From Chrysochromulina tobinii (taxonomy: Eukaryota > Haptophyta > Prymnesiales > Chrysochromulinaceae), in the NCBI GenBank assembly GCA_001275005.1, contig JWZX01002551.1:1-30974 (forward strand): a DNA stretch of 30,974 nt, in the 5' to 3' direction. Shown here piece after piece: positions 17,342 to 26,277 of the stretch (its first letter is position 1; each line of letters begins with the position of its first letter). The translations under genes were made by a program, and so were the position numbers. The notes beneath the pieces are model-generated. The model had not been told where the DNA came from. It was given only the letters and a program-made list of their open reading frames with translations, and searched no databases.

Positions 17342-17395
17342 GGTCGCGCCGCGGATTCGTGCGAAGTTTGGGGGTTGGTTTTGATGGTTGTGTGG

Positions 17396-17615
17396 CTACC
17401 GGTAAAAAGACACCGGGGGGAGCCGGGACACACACGGGACACACGGGACACGCGGACGCTACCGGTAAGTCTGTGAACGTTAACGTCTGTGTGATCTGTG
17501 TGCCCGTGTGCGCCCGTGTGTATCCCAACTCCCCCAATGTCTTTTTGCCGGATCCGGTACTGTACCGGTAGATTCGTGTGTGTCCCGGCTCCCCCCGGTG
17601 TCTTTTTACCGGTAG
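17396..17615. mobile_element. Short element with 41-bp perfect terminal inverted repeats
   Basis: The left end (17396-17436, CTACCGGTAAAAAGACACCG...) and the reverse complement of the right end (17575-17615) are identical over 41 bp. A third, degenerate copy in right-end orientation lies at about 17515-17555. ACCGGTAGATTCGT is repeated directly at about 17564 and 17609, either side of the right-hand end. At 220 bp with no coding capacity it fits a MITE-like non-autonomous element; I see no clear target-site duplication. It occupies the space between two divergent genes, so it may affect both promoters. Frames that start within it (such as Met at 17578) are artefacts of the repeat. Confidence 0.75.
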
Positions 17616-17877
17616 ATTCGTCAGCGCCTCCGCACACGCGGACGCAAGAGTCAAGAGCGGCGGCTCGATGGGCATCATCATCGGCGCCATGGTTGGTGTG
17701 ATCGCTGTCGTTGGCGCCTGCCACACAGCCACAGCCCTCCTACTACAGTTTGCCGTCGGTTTGGCGGCCAACCGCTTTTGGCTGGGCATCCTCACCGAGC
17801 ACCACCAGCAGGCGCAGGACGAGCAGTCGCAAGAAGTTCACGGCTGCACTTCCCGGCTTGCCCCCACCCGCCGCTCG

Positions 17878-20800
17878 ATGAAAGTGTATCCGGCGCTCTG
17901 CATACTGGGGGGTCTCGTGGTCGTCAGCGGCAATTCTTATGGTGACGTTTTTTTCTCTGCTGCGCGTTCAAGCCAATCATGTATCCGCATTGGTTTCCTT
18001 GGCCGGGCAGATATCGTCAAGCTGGCACTACTTACGCCCGCTGCGCGCCGCCCGGGCATGGTGGCCATTGTTGGGCTTGCGGCGCGGTCTGTGCAGGATG
18101 CAATCGCCTTCAAGCAGCAGCACTTGGAATACCTTTCAAATGCAACTGTGTACTCCAGTTACAGCGCGCTCCTTACGAGCCCGGACGTTGATGGTGTGTA
18201 CATTGCATTGCCGACCAGCTTACACTTTGAGTGGGCGGCGCTTGCTCTCGCGGCCGGTAAGCACGTTCTTCTTGAGAAGCCACTTACTTCCAATGCTGTA
18301 CAGGCTGAAGCACTGGTAGCACTTGCACGGCAGCGCAATCTTGTGCTCATGCACGGCTTGCACAACCTGCACCATCCAATGATAGCGCGCGTGCGTGCGC
18401 TCGTACGCGGGCTAGGCGAACTACGCCACGCAGAAGCAAAACTGATCATGCCGAAGAGGTATGTTCAGAGGAAGGGGTCGCGCTACGACTCAGCTCTCTC
18501 GGGAGGCAGCGCCATGGACCTTGCTGGCTACGTGCTGAGCACGCTCCTAGAAATTCTGTATGACGATGGTTACGAGAAAGGCTGCGACGTTCGCAGCACT
18601 GTCGCAACTCGTTGGCCAAAGGATCCCCTGATCGACGAGGGTATGGAAGGGGATATTCTCATTGGCGGCTTATCGGTGCGCTTCGCCTGGTCTCTGATTG
18701 GTGAGAAGACTGAAACAAAAGAGCTGCGTGTGGTGGGCTCCAACGGAACTTTGGTTGTCACGGGCTTTCAGGCACCTCAGTTCGGAAATTCGATCACTCT
18801 GCACGCGCTCGACGGAACAGTGGTGCATCGCCAGTCCTTTGACAAGGCTATTACCTCTTATGGCAACCAATTGTCACACTTTACAGCCGCGGTGAAACGC
18901 ATTCGCAGTGGAGCAGTTTCCGACGCGGCATCCTTTGTGAACACGGGCGCTGCCTCGGTGCGTCTGATGCGGTGCATCGACGCCGTCTACACGAGTGCGG
19001 GTATGCAACCAAGAGCCGGGCTGATTGAGCGGCCACCACAAAGGGCATGCGCTACCATAGCACGTGGAGCACCCGTGCACACTACTGCTGCATGTGATCA
19101 AGCCGAAGCTAGCCTACTTGGATCTGCCGGCAACGAGGGTGCAAAGAGTGGGATCAACTTCGCCACCGCACTCACGGTGCGCACGCCTGTGTCCACCGAC
19201 GGTGGTGCGCAGCTGCGCGCCGTTTTGTACACAAGTGGTGCGGCATTAGTCAAACGTGCTTTGTCAGCCGCGCAGCTCCAGCGTATCTTTGCGGCGATCG
19301 AAAAGCGAGGCCGGCGGCGCCTGCCGCCACTTGATACTAGGAGCGGGGTTGAAAATCAGCCTCGCCGCCTGAAAGCAGTGCTGAGCTCGTCGACAGGCTC
19401 ATCGTCGCTCTCACCACCGGAGCTCCTGTCAAGCGTGTTTGAGCCTATCTACGCACTGGCAGAGGCGGCTCTGTCTGGTGTGATTGATAGTGGAGCAATA
19501 CTCAAGCTGGCACGCCGACGCTTGCACAGGGGTGGAGACACTAATTCCGACTCAGTACTGGAGGAGGTCCATCTTAACTCGGCGCTCTCTGGTAGCAAGT
19601 ACCAAAATCCGCACTACGACCAAGCCTATGATGATCCTCAACTGCTTCTGACGATCGATATCCCGTTAGCTGAAGTCACGGATGAACTGGGTCCGCTTGA
19701 AGTGTGGCCAGGTACCCAAGGCATCCCCCTCGAGCAGCTCTTCAGTAGACCAACGATCAATGCGCTGCGTTCTGCGGGTGGCGGCTCTCAACAGTACAGC
19801 GCATGCTGGTGCGAGGTGAATCACGTATTGGGTCGGAACTTTCCAAGTGTACGGCTCCTCTCTGGCATTGGGGACGCGGTAGTGCGCTTTCCTTCCACAT
19901 GGCACCGTGGCACACCGAATCGCCACCCTTCCCAGGTACGTGATATGGTGACTTTTGTCTGGCGCCTCGCAAGACCAGCTGCTGTACCCGTTTGGTTGAA
20001 GTTACGGAAAGAGACTCCGCCAAGCTTGCCGCATGGACGCAGCTTGAAGCTTGCCGCATGGCCGCATGGACCAAGCTTGCCGCATGGAAGCGTAACAAGC
20101 CGACCAAGCCCCCAGCTTTTGGCTGGCTGGCGCGTAACTGAAGCGGAATGGTCGGCAGCACAGGAGAAAGTAGCCCACATTTTACGAGACGTGCCGCTGA
20201 AGCATCGCGAGCGTTGCGAACGGGTGCTGCGCAATCTGCCGGATGCTGGCTTTGCGCAAGCGTGGCAGGATCACTTCCTCTATCGTAATTTCTTCGCAGG
20301 GATGGTGGCCGAGTCACAAAAGGGCTTATATATCGACATCGGCACAAATGATGCAATCAAAATATCGAACACAGCATTCTTTGACGTATGTCTTGGCTGG
20401 ACAGGCGTGTGCTTTGAGCCGCAGGCAAATTACCACGAGCGTATCCGCTCGGAGCGCAGTTGTCACTTGGTGCCTTCCTGCGTGATGGGCAGACCAACGA
20501 AAATGATTGCGACCGGCTCCGGTGGTCTTTTGACTCTGAGACCAAGCACGGTGGTGAAGGGTGGAGGCAGCGAGATGCAATGCGTTGGCTTACGTGAATC
20601 TCTTGTCAAGTTGAAGCTAGAAACGCGCCGAGTCGACCTGATCAGCATTGACATTGAGGGCAACGAACCGAGCGTACTCAAGTGCTTACCATGGGGGAAA
20701 CTCGATGTCCGAGCGGTTCTCATCGAGACCAACAAGTATCGTGACCTACGGCCGGTGGACATGTTTTTCTCTGCTCACGGCTACGTCAACGCAAAGACGT

Positions 20801-21003
20801 TCCTGTACAAAGCATATAAAGATCTTTCTGGCTCGTGGTTAGACAACTTGTACGTGAAGATGCCAGGCGGAGCTCCCCTAGTTCAGCCTCCTGGTAAGCC
20901 TAGGTGCGACCGAGCAGATTTAGAGTTCAACCCTGATTGCGATCAGTGGCGTGAATGGGCACGGCCAGATATATCAAATGGGTGGGGTGCATGCGACTCG
21001 TGA
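17878..21003 (+). CDS. Three-domain enzyme: Gfo/Idh/MocA oxidoreductase + PhyH dioxygenase + FkbM methyltransferase
   Basis: Residue numbers count from 17578, where the open frame begins. Domain 1 (about 136-480) is a Gfo/Idh/MocA NAD(P)-dependent oxidoreductase: IRIGFLGRADIVK at the nucleotide site and the hallmark EKP (233-235). Domain 2 (about 540-800) is a PhyH-like Fe(II)/2-oxoglutarate dioxygenase: H679-Y-D681 and distal H776 as iron ligands, and R788 (or nearby) for 2-oxoglutarate. Domain 3 (about 900-1110) is an FkbM methyltransferase: LYIDIGTND (917-925) and ISIDIEGNE (1022-1030). All key residues are present, so all three may be active. The Met at 17878 begins a good signal peptide (MKVYPALCILGG...), hence my start; Met 17668 adds a hydrophobic segment that could be a membrane anchor. 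I infer successive oxidation, hydroxylation and methylation of a glycan or lipid in the secretory pathway. Confidence 0.8.
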   Translation: MKVYPALCILGGLVVVSGNSYGDVFFSAARSSQSCIRIGFLGRADIVKLALLTPAARRPGMVAIVGLAARSVQDAIAFKQQHLEYLSNATVYSSYSALLTSPDVDGVYIALPTSLHFEWAALALAAGKHVLLEKPLTSNAVQAEALVALARQRNLVLMHGLHNLHHPMIARVRALVRGLGELRHAEAKLIMPKRYVQRKGSRYDSALSGGSAMDLAGYVLSTLLEILYDDGYEKGCDVRSTVATRWPKDPLIDEGMEGDILIGGLSVRFAWSLIGEKTETKELRVVGSNGTLVVTGFQAPQFGNSITLHALDGTVVHRQSFDKAITSYGNQLSHFTAAVKRIRSGAVSDAASFVNTGAASVRLMRCIDAVYTSAGMQPRAGLIERPPQRACATIARGAPVHTTAACDQAEASLLGSAGNEGAKSGINFATALTVRTPVSTDGGAQLRAVLYTSGAALVKRALSAAQLQRIFAAIEKRGRRRLPPLDTRSGVENQPRRLKAVLSSSTGSSSLSPPELLSSVFEPIYALAEAALSGVIDSGAILKLARRRLHRGGDTNSDSVLEEVHLNSALSGSKYQNPHYDQAYDDPQLLLTIDIPLAEVTDELGPLEVWPGTQGIPLEQLFSRPTINALRSAGGGSQQYSACWCEVNHVLGRNFPSVRLLSGIGDAVVRFPSTWHRGTPNRHPSQVRDMVTFVWRLARPAAVPVWLKLRKETPPSLPHGRSLKLAAWPHGPSLPHGSVTSRPSPQLLAGWRVTEAEWSAAQEKVAHILRDVPLKHRERCERVLRNLPDAGFAQAWQDHFLYRNFFAGMVAESQKGLYIDIGTNDAIKISNTAFFDVCLGWTGVCFEPQANYHERIRSERSCHLVPSCVMGRPTKMIATGSGGLLTLRPSTVVKGGGSEMQCVGLRESLVKLKLETRRVDLISIDIEGNEPSVLKCLPWGKLDVRAVLIETNKYRDLRPVDMFFSAHGYVNAKTFLYKAYKDLSGSWLDNLYVKMPGGAPLVQPPGKPRCDRADLEFNPDCDQWREWARPDISNGWGACDS
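20022..20087 (+). repeat. In-frame minisatellite between the PhyH and FkbM domains
   Basis: AAGCTTGCCGCATGG occurs exactly at 20022-20036, 20047-20061 and 20073-20087 (period 25-26 bp). It is read through without a stop and encodes SLPHG-like and LAAWPHG stretches in the linker between domains 2 and 3. It could be a variable linker or a small unspliced or exonised repeat intron; I could not find a convincing GT-AG pair around it. Confidence 0.7.
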
Positions 21004-21575
21004 TTATTGCAGATGGTTGGGGTGCACATGCGACTCGTGCTCATGCTCGTGCTTGTGTGTCTGAGACAACATAGGGTGGGGTCCTAAACGCTAAAGCCAA
21101 TTCACAGGGCCAGTACAGTACTATTAGTACAGCCAATGGCGATGTACATGTAAGGTGTCCGGTGTTGTACCGAGGACTCCCCGACCCCGCCGCGGGAGCG
21201 GAGGTCCGCCGTCGCTCCGCGGCTCCGGTCGCCGTCCACGCCCTTGGCCGCTTGGCCTCGGGGGCGTCGTGTGCTATGTACAATGTGTCCTGTCACCCAA
21301 GCAAACCTTTCTACGTCTCTGCACACCGCTGCACTCTGCAGTGTGTCTCCGCCTCTCAGTGCGCTCGACGCTCAGACCTACTCCGCCACACCCAGTCGCC
21401 CCAACCTCTTGAACTTGATGCATGTGTGAGGTTGATCGCGCATCTCCCCAAGCACCCTCACGCCCACTGAGGTCTTGGCAATAGCTCTCTCGCCACAGAG
21501 CGCGCGCACATCAAGAGTCCGGCAGGCCATGAGGCAGCGCGAGCACCGCGATGTCGATGCCATCCTCACGCCATC
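21004..21575. other. Convergent intergenic region
   Basis: This is the space between the stops of two converging genes. The last codons of the three-domain gene are echoed just downstream: GGGGTGCATGCGACTCGTG (about 20984-21002) recurs as GGGGTGCACATGCGACTCGT near 21019. Nothing else is recognised; the short frames here have no domains. Confidence 0.35.
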
Positions 21576-23708
21576 TTACGCCAGGGTCGATTTCGATTTC
21601 TTTATCTTCTTGGGGCTGGCGTTAGGCTCCGCGGCTGTGGGCGCGCCGCCAGCGCTGATCTGGGACGAGAGCTGCCGATTCTGGAGCTGCAGCTGCCGGC
21701 ACGCCATGAAAGACTCATCTCGCTCGAGCTGGAGCTGTGCCGCCCGCATCTTGTAGTCGATGAGCTGCGCCTGCATCTCCTCGGCTGAGTTATCGCGAAG
21801 GCGCCTAGGCGCGAGCGCCTCGGCGCCCCCTTTCCCCTGGCTGAGGGCGGCGCGCAGCTCGCGGTCCGCGTGCTTGAGCGACGCCATCAGGCTAATGAGC
21901 TCCGACTCCAAGCGCGACGCGTCCGCTTCTCTCAGGTGGGGCGGGAGCGCGGTTTCGTCAACGGCCGCCGACGAGTCGTCGCCGCCCGTGAGGCCTTCGA
22001 GCGCCGTCGCGAGCGCATGGCGCGCATCGCTCATGCGCTGGCGCATCACCGCCGCCTCTGCATGGGCCGAGATCGACGCCGAGATCGACGCCGACGCGGG
22101 CGCTCCGGCGGGCGCGGGCGCGAGTGCGGCGCCCGGCCCGGCGCCATCAAGCTCGGCGATCTGGATGTTGAGATCGTCGAGGATCAGCTGGAGTCGATCG
22201 GCATGTTCAAAGTCGTCGCGCTCGACTGCCGCCGTGCTCTCCTTCTCCGTCACCGCCCTCTTCCGCCGCAGCTCGGCGAGCAGCTCGGACACGCCGTGTT
22301 GGGCGCTCGAGACGGCGCGGTCCTTGCCGGTTTGGGAAGGGGGCAGCTTGGCTGTGCCCGCGCTCGAGATGATCGAGGCGGGCGACTCCACGCCCGGCTG
22401 GCCTAGCCGCAGCCGCAGCTGCCCCGCGAGCGCCCTCGGTGTATCGAGCACGGGGCCCAGCGGCATCTTGTGCCCTTTGAACTTCACCCCGGCAATCTCC
22501 TTAATGGCGGCCGCCTCGTTGAGCGCCGTCTCGAGCGCTTCGGCGAGCTCCCACGCCTGCTGGAGGCTCGAGGCTTGCGATGCGCGCAGCTCGTGCACAG
22601 CCGCCGCCGCGCCCTCGCTCGCCGCGAGCGCGCTCGCCTTCTCCTCGCGCTCGGCCATCAGCTCGGCCGTGAGCTCGCGCACCTGCGCCTGAGCTCGCTC
22701 GATCTCGTCATTGGCCTTCGCGAGCGCCGTCTCGGACTCGTCGAGCGCCCTCTGCTTCTCGGCCGACACGTCGAACGACTCGTTCATCTGCGCCTCCGCC
22801 ATGCCCAGCTTCGTGCGCGTGTCGCTCAGGTCTTTGCGAACGTTGGCGAGTTCAGACTCTGCGGAGGACCACTTGTCCCGCAGCTCATCTGCAAGCCTCG
22901 CGGCGTCCAGGGCCCTCTCTTGCCAGATGCCCCCTCCCTTGCTGCTCGGCTTTGACTTCGCCTCCGACGACAGCTGCGCGCGCACCTCCTGCTCGATCTC
23001 GGCACGCATCGCAGCGCGCGCCTTGTCCGAAGGCTTCTCGTCCGCCATCTCGGCCTGGGCCGCGGTGAGCGCCTCCGCGGCATGCCGCCAGCCTTCGCCC
23101 TCCTTAACGCTCTCCTGCAGCTCCTTGATCATCGCCTGCAGCTGCGCGATCGTCGCCTTCTTCTCCGCGAGCTCGCCCGTCAGCTCTCTCACATTCTCCT
23201 TTAGCTGGGCAGTCGCCGTTTTTGTGAACGTGGCGGTGACGGCTTCGGGGATCTCCGGCGGTGGCGGCGCGTCTTCGTCTTCCTTGATTGGCGTCAGGCT
23301 CATATCGATGGGCTCAGGGCTCGGAGACCTCGGAGACTCCGCCATCATCTTGACCAACGCCTCTTCTTGCGGCGACGAGATGGACGGTGCGGCCTCTCGA
23401 AGATCCTTTTCGTGGCACCTTTTCAGCTTCCCAGAGCCCTGCTTTCCGAGCTCTACCGTGTAGGAATCATTCGTCGCATCGTGTTTTATCACATATGCGA
23501 GATTCTCCTCTCCGTTGCTGCGCTTCACGTGCACGCAGCTGCCGACGGGAAAGCGCGGCCTACTGGGCTCCGGAACACTGATTGGCGGCGGCGGCGGTGG
23601 GGTCGGGGCGTCTCCATCGGTCGGCGGGCTGCTGACGTCCTCGAGGCTTGGTGCGGGAGCAGCCACAGCCCCTTTCGACGCCTTAGGCTTCATCGAAAAA
23701 GCCTTCAT
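21576..23708 (-). CDS. Coiled-coil protein with N-terminal SH3/Tudor-like domain and UVR-like segment
   Basis: 710 residues from Met at 23708, which has a strong start context (CACCATGAAG); the frame is open to 23822, but that extension is probably 5' UTR. Order: Pro-rich head; an SH3/Tudor/agenet-like barrel (about 23560-23394: FPVGSCVHVKRSNG..., AYVIKHDATNDSYTVEL), typical of domains that bind methylated or charged peptides; a Pro/Ser-rich linker; then long, Ala/Glu/Lys-rich coiled coil. Around 22290-22150 the sequence ELRRKRAVTEKES then ERDDFEHADRLQLILDDLN fits the UVR-motif pattern (acidic-Phe-Glu-x-Ala in paired helices). The C-terminus is basic (SPKKIKKSKSTLA), perhaps a nuclear signal. 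Function unknown: a structural or chromatin-associated role is possible. The antisense frames at 21760-22692, 21870-22406 and 22711-23463 are shadows. Confidence 0.78.
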   Translation of the reverse strand: MKAFSMKPKASKGAVAAPAPSLEDVSSPPTDGDAPTPPPPPPISVPEPSRPRFPVGSCVHVKRSNGEENLAYVIKHDATNDSYTVELGKQGSGKLKRCHEKDLREAAPSISSPQEEALVKMMAESPRSPSPEPIDMSLTPIKEDEDAPPPPEIPEAVTATFTKTATAQLKENVRELTGELAEKKATIAQLQAMIKELQESVKEGEGWRHAAEALTAAQAEMADEKPSDKARAAMRAEIEQEVRAQLSSEAKSKPSSKGGGIWQERALDAARLADELRDKWSSAESELANVRKDLSDTRTKLGMAEAQMNESFDVSAEKQRALDESETALAKANDEIERAQAQVRELTAELMAEREEKASALAASEGAAAAVHELRASQASSLQQAWELAEALETALNEAAAIKEIAGVKFKGHKMPLGPVLDTPRALAGQLRLRLGQPGVESPASIISSAGTAKLPPSQTGKDRAVSSAQHGVSELLAELRRKRAVTEKESTAAVERDDFEHADRLQLILDDLNIQIAELDGAGPGAALAPAPAGAPASASISASISAHAEAAVMRQRMSDARHALATALEGLTGGDDSSAAVDETALPPHLREADASRLESELISLMASLKHADRELRAALSQGKGGAEALAPRRLRDNSAEEMQAQLIDYKMRAAQLQLERDESFMACRQLQLQNRQLSSQISAGGAPTAAEPNASPKKIKKSKSTLA

Positions 23709-23862
23709 GGTGAGGGCCTGACGGCGACTCCGAGCGTGCGAGAGGGAAGTGGGCCTGTGCCGCGCGATGCAGCCGAAATGCAAGTTTCGGAGCCCATCAC
23801 TTTTGTATAGTGTGTGCAACACGGCGCTCGCACCTCTGTAAAGTTTCCTTCACAACCAAAAA

Positions 23863-23966
23863 ACACCTCTGGGCTCGAGCAATCCTGCATCGAATAGCCG
23901 AATCGACCGCGCGTACGTGGCGTGTTTATGTGTAGACACCTCTGGGCTCGAGCAATCCTGCATCGA
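23863..23966. repeat. 31-bp direct repeat upstream of the coiled-coil gene
   Basis: ACACCTCTGGGCTCGAGC followed by AATCCTGCATCGA occurs at 23863-23893 and again at 23936-23966 (73-bp spacing). A shorter CGAATAGCCGA word follows at about 23891 and 23994. A local tandem duplication in the likely promoter/5' UTR of the gene starting at 23708. Confidence 0.8.
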
Positions 23967-24003
23967 TCATCGAATAGACGAATACGGAATACCTCGAATA
24001 GCC

Positions 24004-24900
24004 GACAATGGGTAGGTACCACTAGTCCGGGACCGACGGCGGGGCGCGCGTTCTGGAAGGGGTATTCAAGTTGCGCGGCGCGAAATTTTTGGCACTAAAT
24101 TTACTGCAAATAAACAGCAGTTTACACTGTAAGGATGTGCCTGATCAAGTGATCATCAAGGGGTGATCATAACCAGACCATTGTCCCAGACACTACGCTG
24201 TTCGCTATTCGTCCGACGCAAATCATCCCGAAAGTACGGAGTACACAATTTGTAGGAAGAGTGAATGATTTTTGCACGGAGGCATGTTCTTCCGTCTATC
24301 TGCACCGAAAGTCTATATTCATGCACGTGCGGTATAGATCTGTAGATTTGACCGCATGACTTTAAGTCTCCTATAACTCTACGCTGCCCACGCAGTTTAC
24401 AGTCTGTCACAAGGAGTGTGAATCGCTCGAGAAAAGATGCCATGAAGACGCCCGCGCCATCAAAAGAGCGCCCGAAACGACGCGTACGTGGCGATCCCAA
24501 GAAAAGGTAAAGAAAAGGCATGCCCCCAAAGGGATCTCGCTATTTCTCTCGTGCATGCATGCGAAATAGGCACACATGGCGCGGACGAGAAGAAATATCC
24601 GTTTGAAGGGGGCCTCTTCACCTACTCTTCACCTCTCCTGAAGCATGTTCACGACCGCCTCTGACCGCCGCGAGCACAGTCAGCGCAACCGGTGCCCAGG
24701 AGCTCGCAGTTTCCACGGGCGCCTCGTGTGTCGTGCTGCCCTGCGTGCTGCCGTCGCTCGCGCTGCCCTCGATGTTCGCGCGCTTACGCGCGCTGACGGC
24801 CGGGCGATCTGCACAACTGCACTTGCGTCGGAACTTCCTTTCTCGGAACCTTTCTCGGCCCCTTCATATCTTCTTCAGTATATAGTCACGCGACGGCGGC
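24004..24900. other. Intergenic region of lower GC, no supported gene
   Basis: From about 24060 to 24640 base composition shifts to more A+T than the surrounding genes. A 121-codon minus frame (24156-24521) and a 108-codon plus frame (24645-24971) exist, but neither shows a domain, signal or compositional sign of coding. CTGATCAAGTGATCATCAAG near 24141 contains overlapping TGATCA palindromes. Confidence 0.3.
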
Positions 24901-24910
24901 ACAAACTTCT

Positions 24911-25880
24911 TGCTTCTGTAAAACAAGGCCACTCAACGCACAGTGGTGCGTCGTGCTATACACATCTATAGTTAATCTATAGGCGTGTAGAGGTACATGT
25001 ATAGTGTAGCGATAGCCGCACGAAGCGGCGTGCTCCTCGATGTGTGCACCGTCGCGTCGTCGAGCATGCAGACGGGTTGCGTCGAAGGTCGCACCAAAAC
25101 CTTGCTCATGCTTCTGTGCAGCAAGGCCACTCAACGCAGCGGTCACACATCATGCTGGTGTGGGGCAGTGAGCGCAGGACGCGGCGTCCTTGATGTGCAC
25201 ATGCATCGCGCGCGGCGTCGTCGAGCAAAGTCGACTTTCTCGCAAGACCAAGTATGAGCATGGTTGTCGCCACCTTGGACTCAAGTGCACCGTCGACGAC
25301 GCATAGACGACGCAATGCAAGTGCACATCGAAGAGGGAGCTTCCTGCGGCCGCTGCTACATGTACACGCGTAGATGCGTCTAGCATGAACGCTGCGTCTG
25401 TGTATAGCTGCTCAGCGTATGAGATCCACATGAGGCTCGCAAGGTCCAACTTCCTCGCAAGACATGAGCATTGTTGCTTCGACTAACGACCCATCTGCAT
25501 GTGGCGACGACGCAATGCAAGTGCGGATCGACGATAATCGACGAGGCAGCTTCCTGCGGCCACGTGCTCACGTTCGGTGTGTTGCAAGGAAGCTGACCTT
25601 GCGAGCCTCGGGTGGATCTGTGTCGCTGAGCAGCTATACACAGACGGAGCGCTCGTGCTAGACGCATCTACACGTGTAGCAGCAGCCGCAAGAAGCGGCC
25701 TCATCGATCTGCACTTTTTGCATTCGTCGTCGACCATGCACAGATGGGTCTCACAGGCAGAGCAGCCTCAACATGTGACTGTTGCGAGGAAGCTGACCTT
25801 GCGAGCCTCGGGTGGATCTAATACGCCGAGCAGACGCAGCAGACGCAGCACTCGTGCTAGACGCATCTACGCATCTGCGC
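24911..25880. repeat. Array of diverged repeats in direct and inverted orientation, about 200-bp spacing
   Basis: Direct pairs: TGCTTCTGT...CAAGGCCACTCAACGCA at 24911-24940 and 25109-25138 (198 bp apart); GACGACGCAATGCAAGTGC at 25306 and 25506 (200 bp); AGCTTCCTGCGGCC at 25339 and 25548; a 33-bp word starting AGGAAGCTGACCTTGCGAGC at 25587 and 25787 (200 bp). The segment 25351-25470 is an inverted, diverged copy of about 25590-25720: both encode, in opposite senses, the peptide word EQLYTD and DASTRV. These frames change length and phase between copies, so I do not call a gene. It may be a decaying satellite or a nest of a small element. Confidence 0.65.
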
Positions 25881-26277
25881 TACCGCGCTACCGCGCCGCG
25901 CGCGCGGTTGATCGATGTGTCGCATTTCTCTGCTCGGCTTTTTTGTCGGCCCTAAACGTAATATAAATGGTCCTTAATGAAAACAGTTACAATACACCTT
26001 TTGTGCACGTGTATGTATACCAGATCTGCTCACCTCCAGTCACAGGTCTCTCACCTATAGGTCACCTCGCGCCCGGTCGGCCCGCCGTCCTTTAATTATC
26101 TATGTTTATGTCTTTTTAAACACTTTATGAGTGCCCACGCCCTAAGCCCAAAGAGCTGTTCAATGCATGTACACATGTACATCATGCAGCTTTTGCTCCT
26201 TTAGCTTTAGCTGAGTCCCACCGGCATCACGCCACCGCTGCTCAGCTCCAACAGCGGACCTTGGGTACACAAGCCCC
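25881..26277. other. A+T-richer downstream region of the glycosyltransferase gene
   Basis: No gene seen. It contains CGTAATATAAATGG near 25958, an ATGTACACATGTACAT near-palindrome at about 26167, and TTTAGCTTTAGCT near 26201. The lower GC suits an untranslated or intergenic region. Confidence 0.3.

Noticed and set aside
17578-17667. Upstream Met (17578) as start of the three-domain protein
   Set aside because: The sequence from this Met is the terminal repeat of the 17396-17615 element, and the same peptide word appears in the other repeat copies; it is not gene-specific.
21760-23463. Long plus-strand frames opposite the SH3/coiled-coil gene
   Set aside because: Shadow frames: Ser/Ala-rich or Leu/Arg-rich mirror translations of coiled-coil codons.
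24156-24971. 121-codon minus and 108-codon plus frames
   Set aside because: No domain, no codon-use signal like the neighbouring genes, and no homologous pattern I recognise.
25150-25966. Frames encoding EQLYTD and DASTRV in both orientations, considered as a gene family
   Set aside because: The copies differ in phase and length and belong to the repeat array; I kept this as a repeat feature only.
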